Notes: generated from the letters alone by a model not told the origin. A stretch of DNA of 38,385 bases from Candidatus Lachnoclostridium pullistercoris (GCA_019119775.1 DWWL01000056.1:1-38385); one strand, 5' to 3'; counted from the stretch's first letter, positions 15,299-23,286 are shown. A program made the numbers and translations.

Positions 15299-16069
15299 AT
15301 GATCCTGGCCATTGATATGGGAAACAGCAACATTGTCGTCGGAGGCGTTGACAGCGAGCACATTTACTTTGAAGAACGTCTCACCACCGACCGGAACAAG
15401 ACCAACCTGGAATACGCCATTTCCATCAAAAATATTCTGGAGATCCACGGCGCCAGCCCCTCCGAGATCGAGGGCACCATCATCTCTTCCGTAGTCCCGC
15501 CTTTAAACAACACCCTGACCACCGCCATCAAGAAGATCACGGGAAAGACTCCTCTTCTGGTGGGTTCCGGGATGAAAACGGGGCTGAACATCATCATGGA
15601 CAACCCCAAGACCACGGGAAGCGACATGATCGTGGACGCGGTAGCCGCCCTCAAAGAATATCCGGCCCCCCTGATCATCATTGACATGGGCACCGCCACC
15701 ACCATGTCCGTCATCGACCCGGCGGGCAATTATATCGGCGGCGTTATCCTGCCGGGCCTTAAAATCTCCCTGGACACTTTAAGCAGCCGCACCGCCCAGC
15801 TGCCCCAGATCAGCCTGGAGACGCCGGGGAAAATCATCGGCAAAAACACCATCGACTGCATGAGATCCGGCATCATGTACGGCACCGCCTCCATGATCGA
15901 CGGAATCATCGACCGGATGGAGGAAGAGCTGGGCCAGAAGACCACTGTGATCGCCACCGGCGGCCTCTCCCGCTTCGTCATGCCTCTGTGCCATCACGAG
16001 ATCATCATCGACAACGCTCTTCTGCTCAAGGGTCTGTTCATCCTCTACCAGAAAAACAAAAAAGCTTAA
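15299..16069 (+). CDS. coaX: Type III pantothenate kinase
   Basis: CoaX phosphorylates pantothenate, the first committed step of coenzyme A synthesis. The 256-residue protein is of typical length. It has ASKHA-type motifs: phosphate 1 DMGNSNIVVGG at residues 5-15, the G-S-G/D-M-I-VDAV segment near residues 105-115, phosphate 2 DMGTATTMSVID near residues 125-136, and the GGVILPGL loop. Type III kinases need a monovalent cation and are not feedback-inhibited by CoA. The ATG has AAAGGAG 8 nt upstream. Two terminator-like hairpins follow the stop. Confidence 0.97.
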   Translation: MILAIDMGNSNIVVGGVDSEHIYFEERLTTDRNKTNLEYAISIKNILEIHGASPSEIEGTIISSVVPPLNNTLTTAIKKITGKTPLLVGSGMKTGLNIIMDNPKTTGSDMIVDAVAALKEYPAPLIIIDMGTATTMSVIDPAGNYIGGVILPGLKISLDTLSSRTAQLPQISLETPGKIIGKNTIDCMRSGIMYGTASMIDGIIDRMEEELGQKTTVIATGGLSRFVMPLCHHEIIIDNALLLKGLFILYQKNKKA

Positions 16070-16080
16070 GGCGCAGAAAC

Positions 16081-16129
16081 GGGGCCGGCTGAGATCTCCC
16101 AGGGAAATCTCAGCCGGCCCCGCCGTTTT
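16081..16129 (+). terminator. Intrinsic terminator of coaX
   Basis: A perfect 15-bp stem (16081-16095 with 16107-16121) rich in GC is followed within 3 nt by TTTT. It begins 11 nt past the coaX stop codon. Confidence 0.85.
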
Positions 16130-16130
16130 C

Positions 16131-16150
16131 CCAGCCATAATTATGGCTGG
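16131..16150. terminator. 20-bp palindrome between convergent coaX and tatD
   Basis: CCAGCCATAATTATGGCTGG is a perfect palindrome followed by CTTTTCT on the plus strand and by GAAAA on the minus strand. It sits 22 nt past the tatD stop and is probably the second hairpin of a two-way terminator. Confidence 0.55.
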
Positions 16151-16171
16151 CTTTTCTGTTCCGCAAATTCT

Positions 16172-16885
16172 TTATTCCGCAAATCTTTTAAAATTTTCTT
16201 CGATCTGCCCTGCCGCATATTCTTCCGTCACGCCCTTTGCCCGGGCGATCCATCGGATACTGTTTTCCAGAGCTCCCCGCAGGCCGCTTAAGGGAAATTC
16301 CTCCCCCAGCGCCCACTGCACCGCCGAAAAACCGTCCGTCTCCACCAACAGCCGGGAAAGGTCCGCCCGCTCCGCCACCTGCTGCACCGCCGGGTCTTTT
16401 TCCACATCAGGCCCCACAGTAAAATAGCAGTCCTGGTCAAGATAGGCGTCCAGCCAGTTCATGTCAGAATACCAGTGGACCAGATAGCGGCCGGGATAGT
16501 CCCGGATCGTCTCCGCCGCCTCCTGCTCCATTCCTTTTATGTGGAGAACTGCCGGACGTTTCCGGCGGGAAGCCAGGGCCAGCTGCCTCCGGAACACATT
16601 CCGCTGCACATCCATGTCCACCTGGCACCACACTGAGTCCAGTCCGATCTCCCCGATGATGGGAGCACGCTCCAGCCAGGGCATCATTTTTTCAAGTGCC
16701 TCCTCACTGGCTTTCCAGGGATGGAGGCCGTAAGCCCTGCGTATCCAGTCTCCCTGGAGTCCGTCCAGGATTTCCGCTTCCTTCGCATCTCCGGCACAGA
16801 TCATGGTCACGATCTTCTCCCGCTCCCGGTACTGCCGCTCTTTTTCCGTTCCCAGATGGGCGTGGGCGTCAAAAATCTGCCTCAT
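16172..16885 (-). CDS. TatD family metal-dependent hydrolase
   Basis: This 237-residue protein is a TatD-type amidohydrolase-fold enzyme. Metal-binding residues appear in DAHAHLG (HxH near residues 7-9), GEIGLD near residue 97, VLHIKG, VHWYSD and ETDGFS near residue 202. Classical TatD proteins act on DNA or D-amino-acyl groups, but many homologues are uncharacterised. Its ATG overlaps the upstream ATPase stop by 4 nt, making it the last gene of the TPP-riboswitch operon. A role in thiamine-precursor salvage, for example hydrolysis of a degraded or formylated pyrimidine, is an inference from position only. It is somewhat shorter than E. coli TatD (260). Confidence 0.85.
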   Translation of the reverse strand: MRQIFDAHAHLGTEKERQYREREKIVTMICAGDAKEAEILDGLQGDWIRRAYGLHPWKASEEALEKMMPWLERAPIIGEIGLDSVWCQVDMDVQRNVFRRQLALASRRKRPAVLHIKGMEQEAAETIRDYPGRYLVHWYSDMNWLDAYLDQDCYFTVGPDVEKDPAVQQVAERADLSRLLVETDGFSAVQWALGEEFPLSGLRGALENSIRWIARAKGVTEEYAAGQIEENFKRFAE

Positions 16886-17685
16886 GGGCGCTCCTTTCCG
16901 GCGGGAGAGCTGTTTTTCTGTTCTGCGCCGCAGACATTTCTCTGCTCTGCCCCGTCTCTCATGATCTCCCTGTGGATCCGTTTCCGCATCTCTCCCTGGC
17001 CGTAGAGCCAGTCGCGGCTGCGCCCCTTAGCCGGAGTTTCCGGCTTAAGCTCGCAGACCACTTTGGAAGGCCGGCCTCCCAGGATCAGGATCCGGTCGGA
17101 GAGGTAGATCGCCTCATCCATATCGTGGGTCACCAGAACCACTGTCCGGTTCATCTTCTCACGCATGGAGAGGAGCCAGTCCTGCATCTCCCCCCTGGTG
17201 ATCACATCCAGGGCCCCGAAGGGCTCGTCTAACAGCAGGATCTCCGACTTGCAGAGAGCGGTCCGCAGAAAGGCCGCCCTCTGCCTCATGCCGCCGGAGA
17301 GGGAGGATGGGTAGGCATTTTCATACCCGGCCAGGCCGAACGCCGCCAGATTTTCCCTCGCCTCTCTCCTTGCTCCTTCCAGGTTTCCATGGATCCTGCC
17401 GTAAAGGCACACGTTGTCCAGCACGGTCTTCCAGGGAAAGAGCAGGTCGTTCTGGGGCATATAGGCAAAATGCTCCGTCATCCCCCGGATCTCCTTTCCG
17501 TCCACAAGGATCTTTCCCTCCGCCGGGGTGAGCACTCCCGTGAGCAGCTTTAAGATCGTGGATTTTCCGCATCCGGAGGCCCCCAGAATGCTCACAAATT
17601 CTCCCTCTTCCACCTGAATATCCAGCTGATCCAGCACGTCCCGGTCACTGTAGGAAAAAGACAGGCCGGAAATCTCCAGTTTCAT
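16882..17685 (-). CDS. thiZ: Thiamine-precursor ABC transporter ATP-binding protein (ThiZ-like)
   Basis: This 267-residue ATPase is of the nitrate/taurine/pyrimidine (NrtD/TauB/ThiZ) group. It has Walker A GASGCGKST near residue 36, signature LSGGMRQRAAFLRTAL, Walker B ILLLDEPFGALD and switch His in VTHDMDEA. I chose the ATG at 17685 (MKLEISG) because AGGGGG lies about 10 nt upstream and the family begins there; an alternative start six codons earlier overlaps the thiY stop. The riboswitch, permease and NMT1/THI5-type binding protein upstream support import of a thiamine pyrimidine precursor. The symbol reflects context rather than proven specificity. Confidence 0.9.
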   Translation of the reverse strand: MKLEISGLSFSYSDRDVLDQLDIQVEEGEFVSILGASGCGKSTILKLLTGVLTPAEGKILVDGKEIRGMTEHFAYMPQNDLLFPWKTVLDNVCLYGRIHGNLEGARREARENLAAFGLAGYENAYPSSLSGGMRQRAAFLRTALCKSEILLLDEPFGALDVITRGEMQDWLLSMREKMNRTVVLVTHDMDEAIYLSDRILILGGRPSKVVCELKPETPAKGRSRDWLYGQGEMRKRIHREIMRDGAEQRNVCGAEQKNSSPAGKERP

Positions 17686-17699
17686 ATGGCAAAGCCCCC

Positions 17700-18809
17700 T
17701 CACTGCGCGTCTGCGGACGGCAGGAACTCATTGGTGTAGCAGTCTGCCGCCGGAATATCTTTGTCGATCACTCCGTACTCCACCATGAAATCGGTGTAGT
17801 TGTCCCACACGCTGTCCTTCATGGTTCCCCAGGTGTCGCTGTCCTCCATATATTTGTCTGCCAGGTACTCCTGGGAACGGCTTAACAGATCCATGCTGTA
17901 GTCCGGGGCGTACTTGTGAAGGATCTCGGCGCTCTCCTCCGGATTCTCGATGGCGTACTCATATCCCTGCTCCGTCGCCTCAAGGAAGCGGCGCACCATC
18001 TCCGGCTTCTGCTCCAGAGTCTCATCGCTGGCGATGATCACCGGCGTGTAGTAGTCCAGGCGCTCGTCCAGATCCCGCAGAGGCATATAGTTGATGGGGA
18101 AATCTGCCAGCTCGCACTGGATGTTGTCCCAGGCCTCAAAAAACCACATAATATCCACCTGGTTCTCCAGAGCGGCAAATCCGGCGCCGTCGGAGGTGAT
18201 GATGTTCAACTTGGAGAAATCTGCTCCCGCCTGGGTCATCACTGCGTTTAACACGGCGCTCTCCCCCGGTCCGCCCCAGCCGGCGTAGGTCTTTCCCTCA
18301 AAATCTGCCGGTGAGGTGATGTTTTTGTCCGCGTAGGTCACAAAACCGGAAGTATTGTGCTGGATCAGAGCAGCGATAGCCTTGATGGGCAGCGGATCCT
18401 CGGAGGCCAGGGCGATGGTCACATCCTCCTGGTAGCTGATGCCGAAATCTCCCTTGCCCACAGCCACCAGCGTGGCAGTGGCCCCTTCCGTGGGCTCCAC
18501 AATGTTTACGTTCAGTCCCAGATCTTTGTAATATCCCTTGTCCAGAGCTACGTACATTCCTGTGTGGTTGGTGTTGGCCACGTAGTCCAGGATCACGGTC
18601 ACATCCTCCAGAGAGGCGTCATCCTCCTTCTTTTCGGCTGTCCCGTCCTCTGACGCCACGGCTTCTGTTTCCTTCTCAGACACTGCATTGTCCGCTCCTG
18701 CCGCGCTCCCGGCGGCCACAGTCTCTCCGCTCTGGGCGCCGCAGCCTGCCGCAGCCATCATCACCGCCGCGCATAAAGCCGCGGCACAGATTTTCTCTCT
18801 TTTTTTCAT
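17700..18809 (-). CDS. thiY: Thiamine-precursor ABC transporter substrate-binding lipoprotein (ThiY-like, NMT1/THI5 family)
   Basis: The 369-residue product starts at the ATG with AAGGAGG 9 nt upstream. It has a lipoprotein signal peptide (KKREK, hydrophobic core, lipobox AAGC) and a Glu/Ala-rich linker to about residue 55. The NMT1/THI5 fold then begins with VTVILDYVANTNHTGMYVALDKGYY, where the pyrimidine site lies in related proteins. Further on are EGATATLVAVGKGDFGISYQEDV and the FFEAWDNIQ segment. ThiY proteins bind N-formyl-4-amino-5-aminomethyl-2-methylpyrimidine or similar thiamine breakdown products. Control by a TPP riboswitch makes a pyrimidine ligand very likely here. A gap of 22 nt separates it from thiX. 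Confidence 0.93.
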   Translation of the reverse strand: MKKREKICAAALCAAVMMAAAGCGAQSGETVAAGSAAGADNAVSEKETEAVASEDGTAEKKEDDASLEDVTVILDYVANTNHTGMYVALDKGYYKDLGLNVNIVEPTEGATATLVAVGKGDFGISYQEDVTIALASEDPLPIKAIAALIQHNTSGFVTYADKNITSPADFEGKTYAGWGGPGESAVLNAVMTQAGADFSKLNIITSDGAGFAALENQVDIMWFFEAWDNIQCELADFPINYMPLRDLDERLDYYTPVIIASDETLEQKPEMVRRFLEATEQGYEYAIENPEESAEILHKYAPDYSMDLLSRSQEYLADKYMEDSDTWGTMKDSVWDNYTDFMVEYGVIDKDIPAADCYTNEFLPSADAQ

Positions 18810-18831
18810 TGATGTTCTCCTCCTTGGTCGT

Positions 18832-19587
18832 TCATTCTCTTTTCTCGCCGTACGGCATGGCAAACATCTGCCAGATCCGGATCGCTCCGTTCATGCAGAG
18901 GCTGAGAGCCACGATCACCAGCACGCAGGCAAACACTTTATCCAGCATGTATCCGTTTTTGACCCGGATCAGATAATATCCCAGACCGCTCTGGGCCCCG
19001 ATCCACTCTCCCACGACGGCGCCGCTGATGCTGTAGGTGGCGGCCACCTTCAGGCCGGAAATCAGTCCCGGCACAGACGCCGGTATCTTCACCAGTCGGT
19101 AAACTTCCCATTTTCCCGCCCCGAAGGAGCGCACCAGATGGGAATACTCCTCATCCATCTGCCCCATGGCGTCCGTAAAGCTGACCACAATGGGGAAGAA
19201 ACACATGAGGACCACCGTCAGGATCTTCGGGGTCAGGCCGAAGCCCAGATAGATGATCAGGATGGGGGCCAGCACGATCATGGGAACCGTCTGTGTTACC
19301 ACCAGCACCGGGTACAGCCCGCTTTTCACCGCCGGAAAGGCGTCCATGGCCATTCCCAGCGCCAGGGCAAGCACCAGGGCGATCGCCATTCCCGCCAAAG
19401 CCTCCATCACCGTCACCCCTGCGTGGGATGCCAGGTTGGGCCAGTCCGCGATCAGTGCCTCCACCACCTGGCTGGGAGCCGGAAGTACGTAAAGGGGGAT
19501 ATGCCGGATGCGGACCGCAGCCTCCCACACCAGGAGCAGAACCGCGATCAGAAGGACGGGGGCCGTCCGTTTCTTCCATTTTTTCAT
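18832..19587 (-). CDS. thiX: Thiamine-precursor ABC transporter permease (ThiX-like)
   Basis: The 251-residue permease begins at the ATG with AGAGAGGTGAG upstream; longer in-frame starts would run into the riboswitch terminator. It has about six transmembrane helices and the permease EAA loop, RSFGAGKWEVYRLVKIPASVPGLISGLK, near residues 140-170. It is most similar in layout to SsuC/TauC/ThiX permeases. It is the first gene after the TPP riboswitch and partners with the downstream binding protein and ATPase. Confidence 0.93.
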   Translation of the reverse strand: MKKWKKRTAPVLLIAVLLLVWEAAVRIRHIPLYVLPAPSQVVEALIADWPNLASHAGVTVMEALAGMAIALVLALALGMAMDAFPAVKSGLYPVLVVTQTVPMIVLAPILIIYLGFGLTPKILTVVLMCFFPIVVSFTDAMGQMDEEYSHLVRSFGAGKWEVYRLVKIPASVPGLISGLKVAATYSISGAVVGEWIGAQSGLGYYLIRVKNGYMLDKVFACVLVIVALSLCMNGAIRIWQMFAMPYGEKRE

Positions 19588-19631
19588 TTGTCTCACCTCT
19601 CTTTTTGCAGGGGACGAAGTTTCTGTTAAAC

Positions 19632-19660
19632 AAAAAAGCCCCCGCAGAACATACGGGGGC
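19632..19660 (-). terminator. Terminator of the TPP riboswitch expression platform
   Basis: On the minus strand GCCCCCG (19654-19660) and CGGGGGC (19638-19644) pair perfectly around a 9-nt loop and are followed by six U residues (19632-19637). It lies between the TPP aptamer and thiX, as expected for a switch that stops transcription when TPP is bound. Confidence 0.9.
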
Positions 19661-19673
19661 AGCACCATTTTCC

Positions 19674-19755
19674 TTGATTTCCCTACGTTGGCATTACCCA
19701 AATCAGGTTACGGGTCGAAACTTTCTTTCCTCTCAGCCTGTACTCAAGCTCCCCT
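19674..19755 (-). promoter_or_regulatory. TPP (thiamine pyrophosphate) riboswitch aptamer
   Basis: The minus strand shows the THI-element conserved blocks in order: GGGGAGCUUGAGUACAGG, CUGAGAGG, the ACCCGUAACCUGAUUUGGGU block, and UAAUGCCAACGUAGGGAA. CUGAGA and the CUGAU/AAUGCC/GUAGGGAA elements are the pyrimidine and pyrophosphate sites of this family. It sits between a consensus promoter and a terminator ahead of thiX, so high TPP should switch off the transporter operon. Confidence 0.96.
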
Positions 19756-19773
19756 TTTATATTCCGAAAACCA

Positions 19774-19802
19774 ATTTTATCACACCGCTTCCTGTTTGTA
19801 AA
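19774..19802 (-). promoter_or_regulatory. Sigma-A-type promoter of the thiXYZ-tatD operon
   Basis: Minus-strand TTTACA (19797-19802) and TAAAAT (19774-19779) are separated by 17 nt, with the TPP aptamer starting about 12 nt downstream of the expected transcription start. Confidence 0.7.
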
Positions 19803-19992
19803 GGAAAAAGAAGGGAGGCGGAAAATAACAGAATCTGGAAGTATAAAACCGTTTCCTCAGGTCCAAGATTGCTATAGAAAATGTGCCGGCGGGATCTTTT
19901 TCAGAGAGCCTTTTTCCCTGGGAAAGCCGGTCTGCCTGACCTGGCAGACGCCGCTGACGCATAAAATTTGCAGATACGGAGGCGAGGAATTT

Positions 19993-20769
19993 ATGTCCGG
20001 ATATAAAGTAGAAATCTGCGGGGTAAACACCGCCAGGCTCCCCCTGCTCACCAATGAAGAAAAGGAGGCTTTGTTTGAACGGATCCTGGCCGGCGACAAG
20101 GAGGCCAGGGAGGAATATATTAAGGGAAATCTCCGTCTTGTGCTCAGCGTCATCCAGCGTTTTTCCGGCAGCAGCGAAAACGTGGACGACCTGTTCCAGA
20201 TCGGCTGCATCGGACTGATCAAGGCCATCGACAATTTTGACGTCTCTCAGAACGTCCGTTTTTCCACCTACGCAGTGCCCATGATCCTGGGGGAAGTCCG
20301 CCGGTATCTGCGGGACAACAATTCCATACGGGTCAGCCGCTCCCTGCGGGACACTGCCTACAAAGCCATCTACGCCAGGGAGACTCTGATGAAGAAAAAT
20401 CTGAAGGAGCCCACGATCATGGAGATCGCCGACGAGGTGGGCATCAGCAAGGAGGAGATCACCTACGCCCTGGACGCCATCCAGAGCCCGGTGAGCCTGT
20501 ACGAGCCGGTCTACACCGACGGCGGCGATCCTCTCTGCGTCATGGACCAGATCAGCGACAAGAAAAACCTGGAATCCAACTGGGTGGAAAACATCTCTTT
20601 AAGCGAGGCCATGAAGCGCCTTCCCGAGCGGGAGCGCCACATCATCGACATGCGTTTTTTTGAGGGAAAGACCCAGACAGAGGTGGCCGAGGAGATCCAC
20701 ATCAGCCAGGCCCAGGTGAGCCGGCTGGAAAAAAATGCTTTAAAAACCATGCGCGCCTATCTCAGCTGA
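19993..20769 (+). CDS. sigG: RNA polymerase sporulation sigma factor SigG
   Basis: This 258-residue protein is a forespore sigma factor G. It begins with the SigG-type KVEICGVNTARLPLL segment. Region 2 follows with NLRLVLSVIQRF and DDLFQIGCIGLIKAIDNFD, then FSTYAVPMILGEVRRYLRDN (2.3/2.4) and IRVSRSLRDTAYKA. Region 3 and region 4 end with the helix-turn-helix TQTEVAEEIHISQAQVSRLEKNAL. SigG directs late forespore genes, so the organism is very likely endospore-forming. The ATG has GGAGGCGAGG upstream. Between the thi promoter and this gene (19803-19992) I found no convincing sigma-F or sigma-G promoter. The usual neighbour ylmC is not adjacent here. Confidence 0.95.
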   Translation: MSGYKVEICGVNTARLPLLTNEEKEALFERILAGDKEAREEYIKGNLRLVLSVIQRFSGSSENVDDLFQIGCIGLIKAIDNFDVSQNVRFSTYAVPMILGEVRRYLRDNNSIRVSRSLRDTAYKAIYARETLMKKNLKEPTIMEIADEVGISKEEITYALDAIQSPVSLYEPVYTDGGDPLCVMDQISDKKNLESNWVENISLSEAMKRLPERERHIIDMRFFEGKTQTEVAEEIHISQAQVSRLEKNALKTMRAYLS

Positions 20770-20788
20770 CGGCTCATTGTCTGAATTC

Positions 20789-20800
20789 AGATAATTATCT
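20789..20800. promoter_or_regulatory. 12-bp palindrome upstream of the small HTH gene
   Basis: AGATAATTATCT is a perfect palindrome 62 nt before the HTH start codon, in an AT-rich spacer after sigG. It could be an operator, possibly for the HTH protein itself; the sequence alone cannot show this. Confidence 0.3.
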
Positions 20801-20861
20801 TGATATGGCTAATATACAGAATTGGATATTTACAGTTTAATGATAACAGGGAGGCGATACC

Positions 20862-21101
20862 ATGGTAAGTTACGAACGCTTGTGGGAAACGATGAAAAAG
20901 AAGGGGATTTCCCAATATTACCTGATTCATTACTGTAAAGTCAGCTCCAGCCAGATCGACCGGCTGAAGAAAAACTGCTACGTGTCCACCCACACCATCG
21001 AAAAGCTCTGCTTTCTGCTGGAGTGCAATGTGGAGGACATTATGACGGTGTATCCGGACCCGGAGCCGCCGGCGGTGTCTGATTCTACCTCTCAAAATTA
21101 A
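20862..21101 (+). CDS. Small XRE/Cro-type helix-turn-helix protein
   Basis: The 79-residue protein is almost entirely an HTH_26/Cro-C1-type DNA-binding domain. Helices at MVSYERLWETMKKKGIS, YYLIHYCKVSSSQIDRLKK (helix-turn-helix) and THTIEKLCFLLECNVEDIMTVY match the xre-like pattern with the terminal CNVEDIMTVYPD typical of this small subgroup. A short, likely disordered tail follows. A GGGAGGCGATACC site precedes the ATG. It is probably a transcriptional regulator; targets are unknown. It sits 92 nt after sigG and is closed by its own terminator. Confidence 0.88.
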   Translation: MVSYERLWETMKKKGISQYYLIHYCKVSSSQIDRLKKNCYVSTHTIEKLCFLLECNVEDIMTVYPDPEPPAVSDSTSQN

Positions 21102-21106
21102 CCCAA

Positions 21107-21143
21107 ACGCCTGGCCGGCGGTTTTCTCCGGCAAGGCGTTTTT
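21107..21143 (+). terminator. Intrinsic terminator after the small HTH gene
   Basis: ACGCCT and GCCGG (21107-21112, 21114-21118) pair with CCGGC and AGGCGT (21128-21132, 21134-21139), with one mismatch and a short loop. A TTTTTCTTTT tract follows. Confidence 0.85.
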
Positions 21144-21158
21144 CTTTTCCGGAACCGA

Positions 21159-21186
21159 TTGCTTTTTCCCCATTTCCGTTTATAAT
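21159..21186 (+). promoter_or_regulatory. Promoter of the manA-ROK kinase pair
   Basis: TTGCTT (21159-21164) and a perfect TATAAT (21181-21186) are separated by 16 nt, directly after the HTH terminator. The manA start codon is 39 nt past the -10 box. Confidence 0.65.
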
Positions 21187-21224
21187 GAAAAAAGAAACCA
21201 CAACGGAAAACAAGGAGATTTCTC

Positions 21225-22157
21225 ATGAAAGACATCATTTTCCTGCAGCCTGTATTCAAGCAGATGCTCTGGGGCGGCACCCGGCTCCGCACAGAATACG
21301 GCTATGACATTCCCGGCGACCGGACCGGGGAAGCGTGGGTGGTGAGCGCCCACAGCCACGGGGACTGCACCGTGAAGGAGGGCCCCTGGGCCGGAAAGTC
21401 TTTAAGCTGGCTCTGGAAGAACCAGCCGCAGCTTTTCGGATCGGACGGGAGCGGGCAGTTTCCTCTCCTGGTAAAGATCATCGACGCTAAAGATGACTTA
21501 AGCATCCAGGTCCATCCCGACGACGCCTACGCCGCGGCCCACGAAAACGGTTCTCTGGGGAAAACCGAGTGCTGGTACATCCTGGACTGCGACCCGGACG
21601 CCACCATCGTCATCGGCCACAACGCCCGGACAAAGGACGAGCTGCGGCAGATGGTGGAACAGAAGCGCTGGAAGGACCTGATCCGGGTTCTGCCTGTGAA
21701 AAAGGGAGACTTTTTCCAGATTGAGCCTGGCACCGTCCACGCCATCCGCCGGGGCACCCTGATCCTGGAGACTCAGCAGAGCTCAGACATCACCTACCGG
21801 CTCTACGATTATGACCGCCTTCAGGACGGAAAGCCCCGTCCGCTCCATCTGGCAGAAAGCCTGGACGTGATCCGCTGTCCTCATAAGGACGTCCCCTTAG
21901 GCGGCCAGGAAGAAACTGCCGACGGCTTTACCCGCCGGCTCCTCATCTCCTGCCCCTGCTACACTGTGGACAAGTGGGAGATCCGGTCTGAAGCGGTCCT
22001 CTCCCAGGATCACCCGTTTTTGATCGTGGATGTGCTGGATGGAGAAGGCACGGCTGACGGCCGCCCCATCCGCAAGGGGGATCATTTTATCCTTCCCTGC
22101 GGATACGGGTCCTGTACCCTGACCGGCCGTCTCAGCCTGATCACTTCCCACGTGTAA
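21225..22157 (+). CDS. manA: Mannose-6-phosphate isomerase, class I
   Basis: The enzyme interconverts mannose 6-phosphate and fructose 6-phosphate using zinc. The 310-residue length fits the short Firmicutes ManA type. Motifs are WGG near residue 16, EAWVVSAH, then the cupin metal-binding set: QVHPDD near residues 94-99, GKTECWYIL, and PGTVHAIRRGT near residue 172, followed by EIQQSSD-like ETQQSSDITYRLYDYDR. A clear AAGGAG site precedes the ATG. A ROK family sugar kinase follows 136 nt downstream on the same strand; together they would feed mannose or fructose into glycolysis. Confidence 0.95.
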   Translation: MKDIIFLQPVFKQMLWGGTRLRTEYGYDIPGDRTGEAWVVSAHSHGDCTVKEGPWAGKSLSWLWKNQPQLFGSDGSGQFPLLVKIIDAKDDLSIQVHPDDAYAAAHENGSLGKTECWYILDCDPDATIVIGHNARTKDELRQMVEQKRWKDLIRVLPVKKGDFFQIEPGTVHAIRRGTLILETQQSSDITYRLYDYDRLQDGKPRPLHLAESLDVIRCPHKDVPLGGQEETADGFTRRLLISCPCYTVDKWEIRSEAVLSQDHPFLIVDVLDGEGTADGRPIRKGDHFILPCGYGSCTLTGRLSLITSHV

Positions 22158-22293
22158 CCGGCCGTTTTCCGGCAAAAGCACCGGACCGGCCATGACAATC
22201 AGAACATGGCAGCAAACAGCGGCCGGATGGACGCGGAGGCATGTCCCGTCCGGCCCGCTGCCCGCCAAAATCAAGATTTGGAGGACTCATCAT

Positions 22294-23166
22294 ATGAAAT
22301 TTGGAGCACTGGAAGCCGGCGGCACGAAAATGGTGTGCGCCATCGGAAATGAAAACGGCGAGATCCTTGAGCGGATCTCCATCCCCACAGAAACTCCTGA
22401 AACCACTCTGCCGGCCATCGCAGAATTTTTCCAGGGAAAAGACATAAAGGCCCTGGGCATCGGCTGCTTCGGCCCCATTGACGTTCACAAAAACTCTCCC
22501 ACCTACGGCTATATCACCACCACGCCGAAGCTGGCCTGGAGAAACTGCAACATCGTGGGCTATCTGGAAGACCGCCTGCACGTTCCCACCGGCTTTGACA
22601 CGGACGTAAACGGCTCCATGCTGGGAGAAGCCACCTGGGGCTGCGCAAGAGGACTTGACACTGCCATCTACATCACCATCGGCACCGGCGTAGGCGTGGG
22701 CGTCCTGGCAAACGGAAAGCTCCTTCACGGAATGCTCCACCCGGAAGCCGGCCATCTGCTCCTGACTCCCCATCCGGAAGACACCTACAAGGGAAAATGT
22801 CCCTACCACGGAACCTGTCTGGAAGGCATGGCTGCCGGCCCCGCCATTGAGGACCGCTGGGGGAAGAAAGCCTTCGACCTGGCGGACAATCCGAAGGTGT
22901 GGGAATTTGAGAGCTATTACATCGCTCAGGCTCTGGTGAGCTACATCCTCATCCTCTCTCCCCAGAAGATTATCCTGGGCGGCGGCGTGATGCACCAGGA
23001 GCAGCTGATGCCCATGATCCGCAGTCAGGTGGAAAAACTTCTGAACGGATACCTGGATACCAAAGAACTCCACGACCTGGAACATTACATTGTCCTGCCC
23101 AGCTTAAACGACAACCAGGGCATCATGGGTGCCATAAAGCTGGCCATGGACGCCTGCGGGATGTGA
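22294..23166 (+). CDS. ROK family sugar kinase (fructokinase-like)
   Basis: The 290-residue protein starts at the ATG with TTTGGAGG about 9 nt upstream. It is a ROK kinase: ATP/phosphate motif EAGGTK near residues 5-10, the GCFGPI segment, the TDVNGSMLGE acceptor region, GTGVGVG, and the zinc-binding ROK signature HPEAGHLLL followed by CPYHGTCLEGMAAG (His, Cys, His, Cys). Length and the YHGTCLEG variant fit Firmicutes fructokinase/mannokinase proteins. The partner manA upstream supports phosphorylation of fructose or mannose. The precise sugar is not settled by sequence. Confidence 0.92.
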   Translation: MKFGALEAGGTKMVCAIGNENGEILERISIPTETPETTLPAIAEFFQGKDIKALGIGCFGPIDVHKNSPTYGYITTTPKLAWRNCNIVGYLEDRLHVPTGFDTDVNGSMLGEATWGCARGLDTAIYITIGTGVGVGVLANGKLLHGMLHPEAGHLLLTPHPEDTYKGKCPYHGTCLEGMAAGPAIEDRWGKKAFDLADNPKVWEFESYYIAQALVSYILILSPQKIILGGGVMHQEQLMPMIRSQVEKLLNGYLDTKELHDLEHYIVLPSLNDNQGIMGAIKLAMDACGM

Positions 23167-23216
23167 GGTCTCTCCTCATACATACGGCATTTGCCTCTCA
23201 ACGGCCGGCAGAAACC

Positions 23217-23250
23217 CTGCAGAGCAGGATTCTTTCTGAGCCGCCGGACC
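23217..23250. repeat. Partial copy of a palindromic repeat family
   Basis: CCTGCAGAGCAGGATTCTTT followed by a CCGCCGGAC stretch closely matches the unit at 31063-31095 (CCTGCAAAGCAGGATTCTTT, then CCGCCGGAC). The two lie in different intergenic regions after the ROK kinase and after a DUF711 gene. Confidence 0.5.
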
Positions 23251-23286
23251 GGAACACGCCCCCGCGGGGCGCATTATAAAAGGCAT

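Noticed and set aside
19803-19992. Sigma-F or sigma-G promoter for sigG
   Set aside because: GTATA- and GCATA-like hexamers occur but no downstream partner at the right spacing matches the consensus; not reported.
22141-23085. A 314-codon open frame on the minus strand antisense to the ROK kinase
   Set aside because: The plus strand has clear ROK motifs and ribosome binding site; the antisense frame has no recognisable motif and reflects codon bias.
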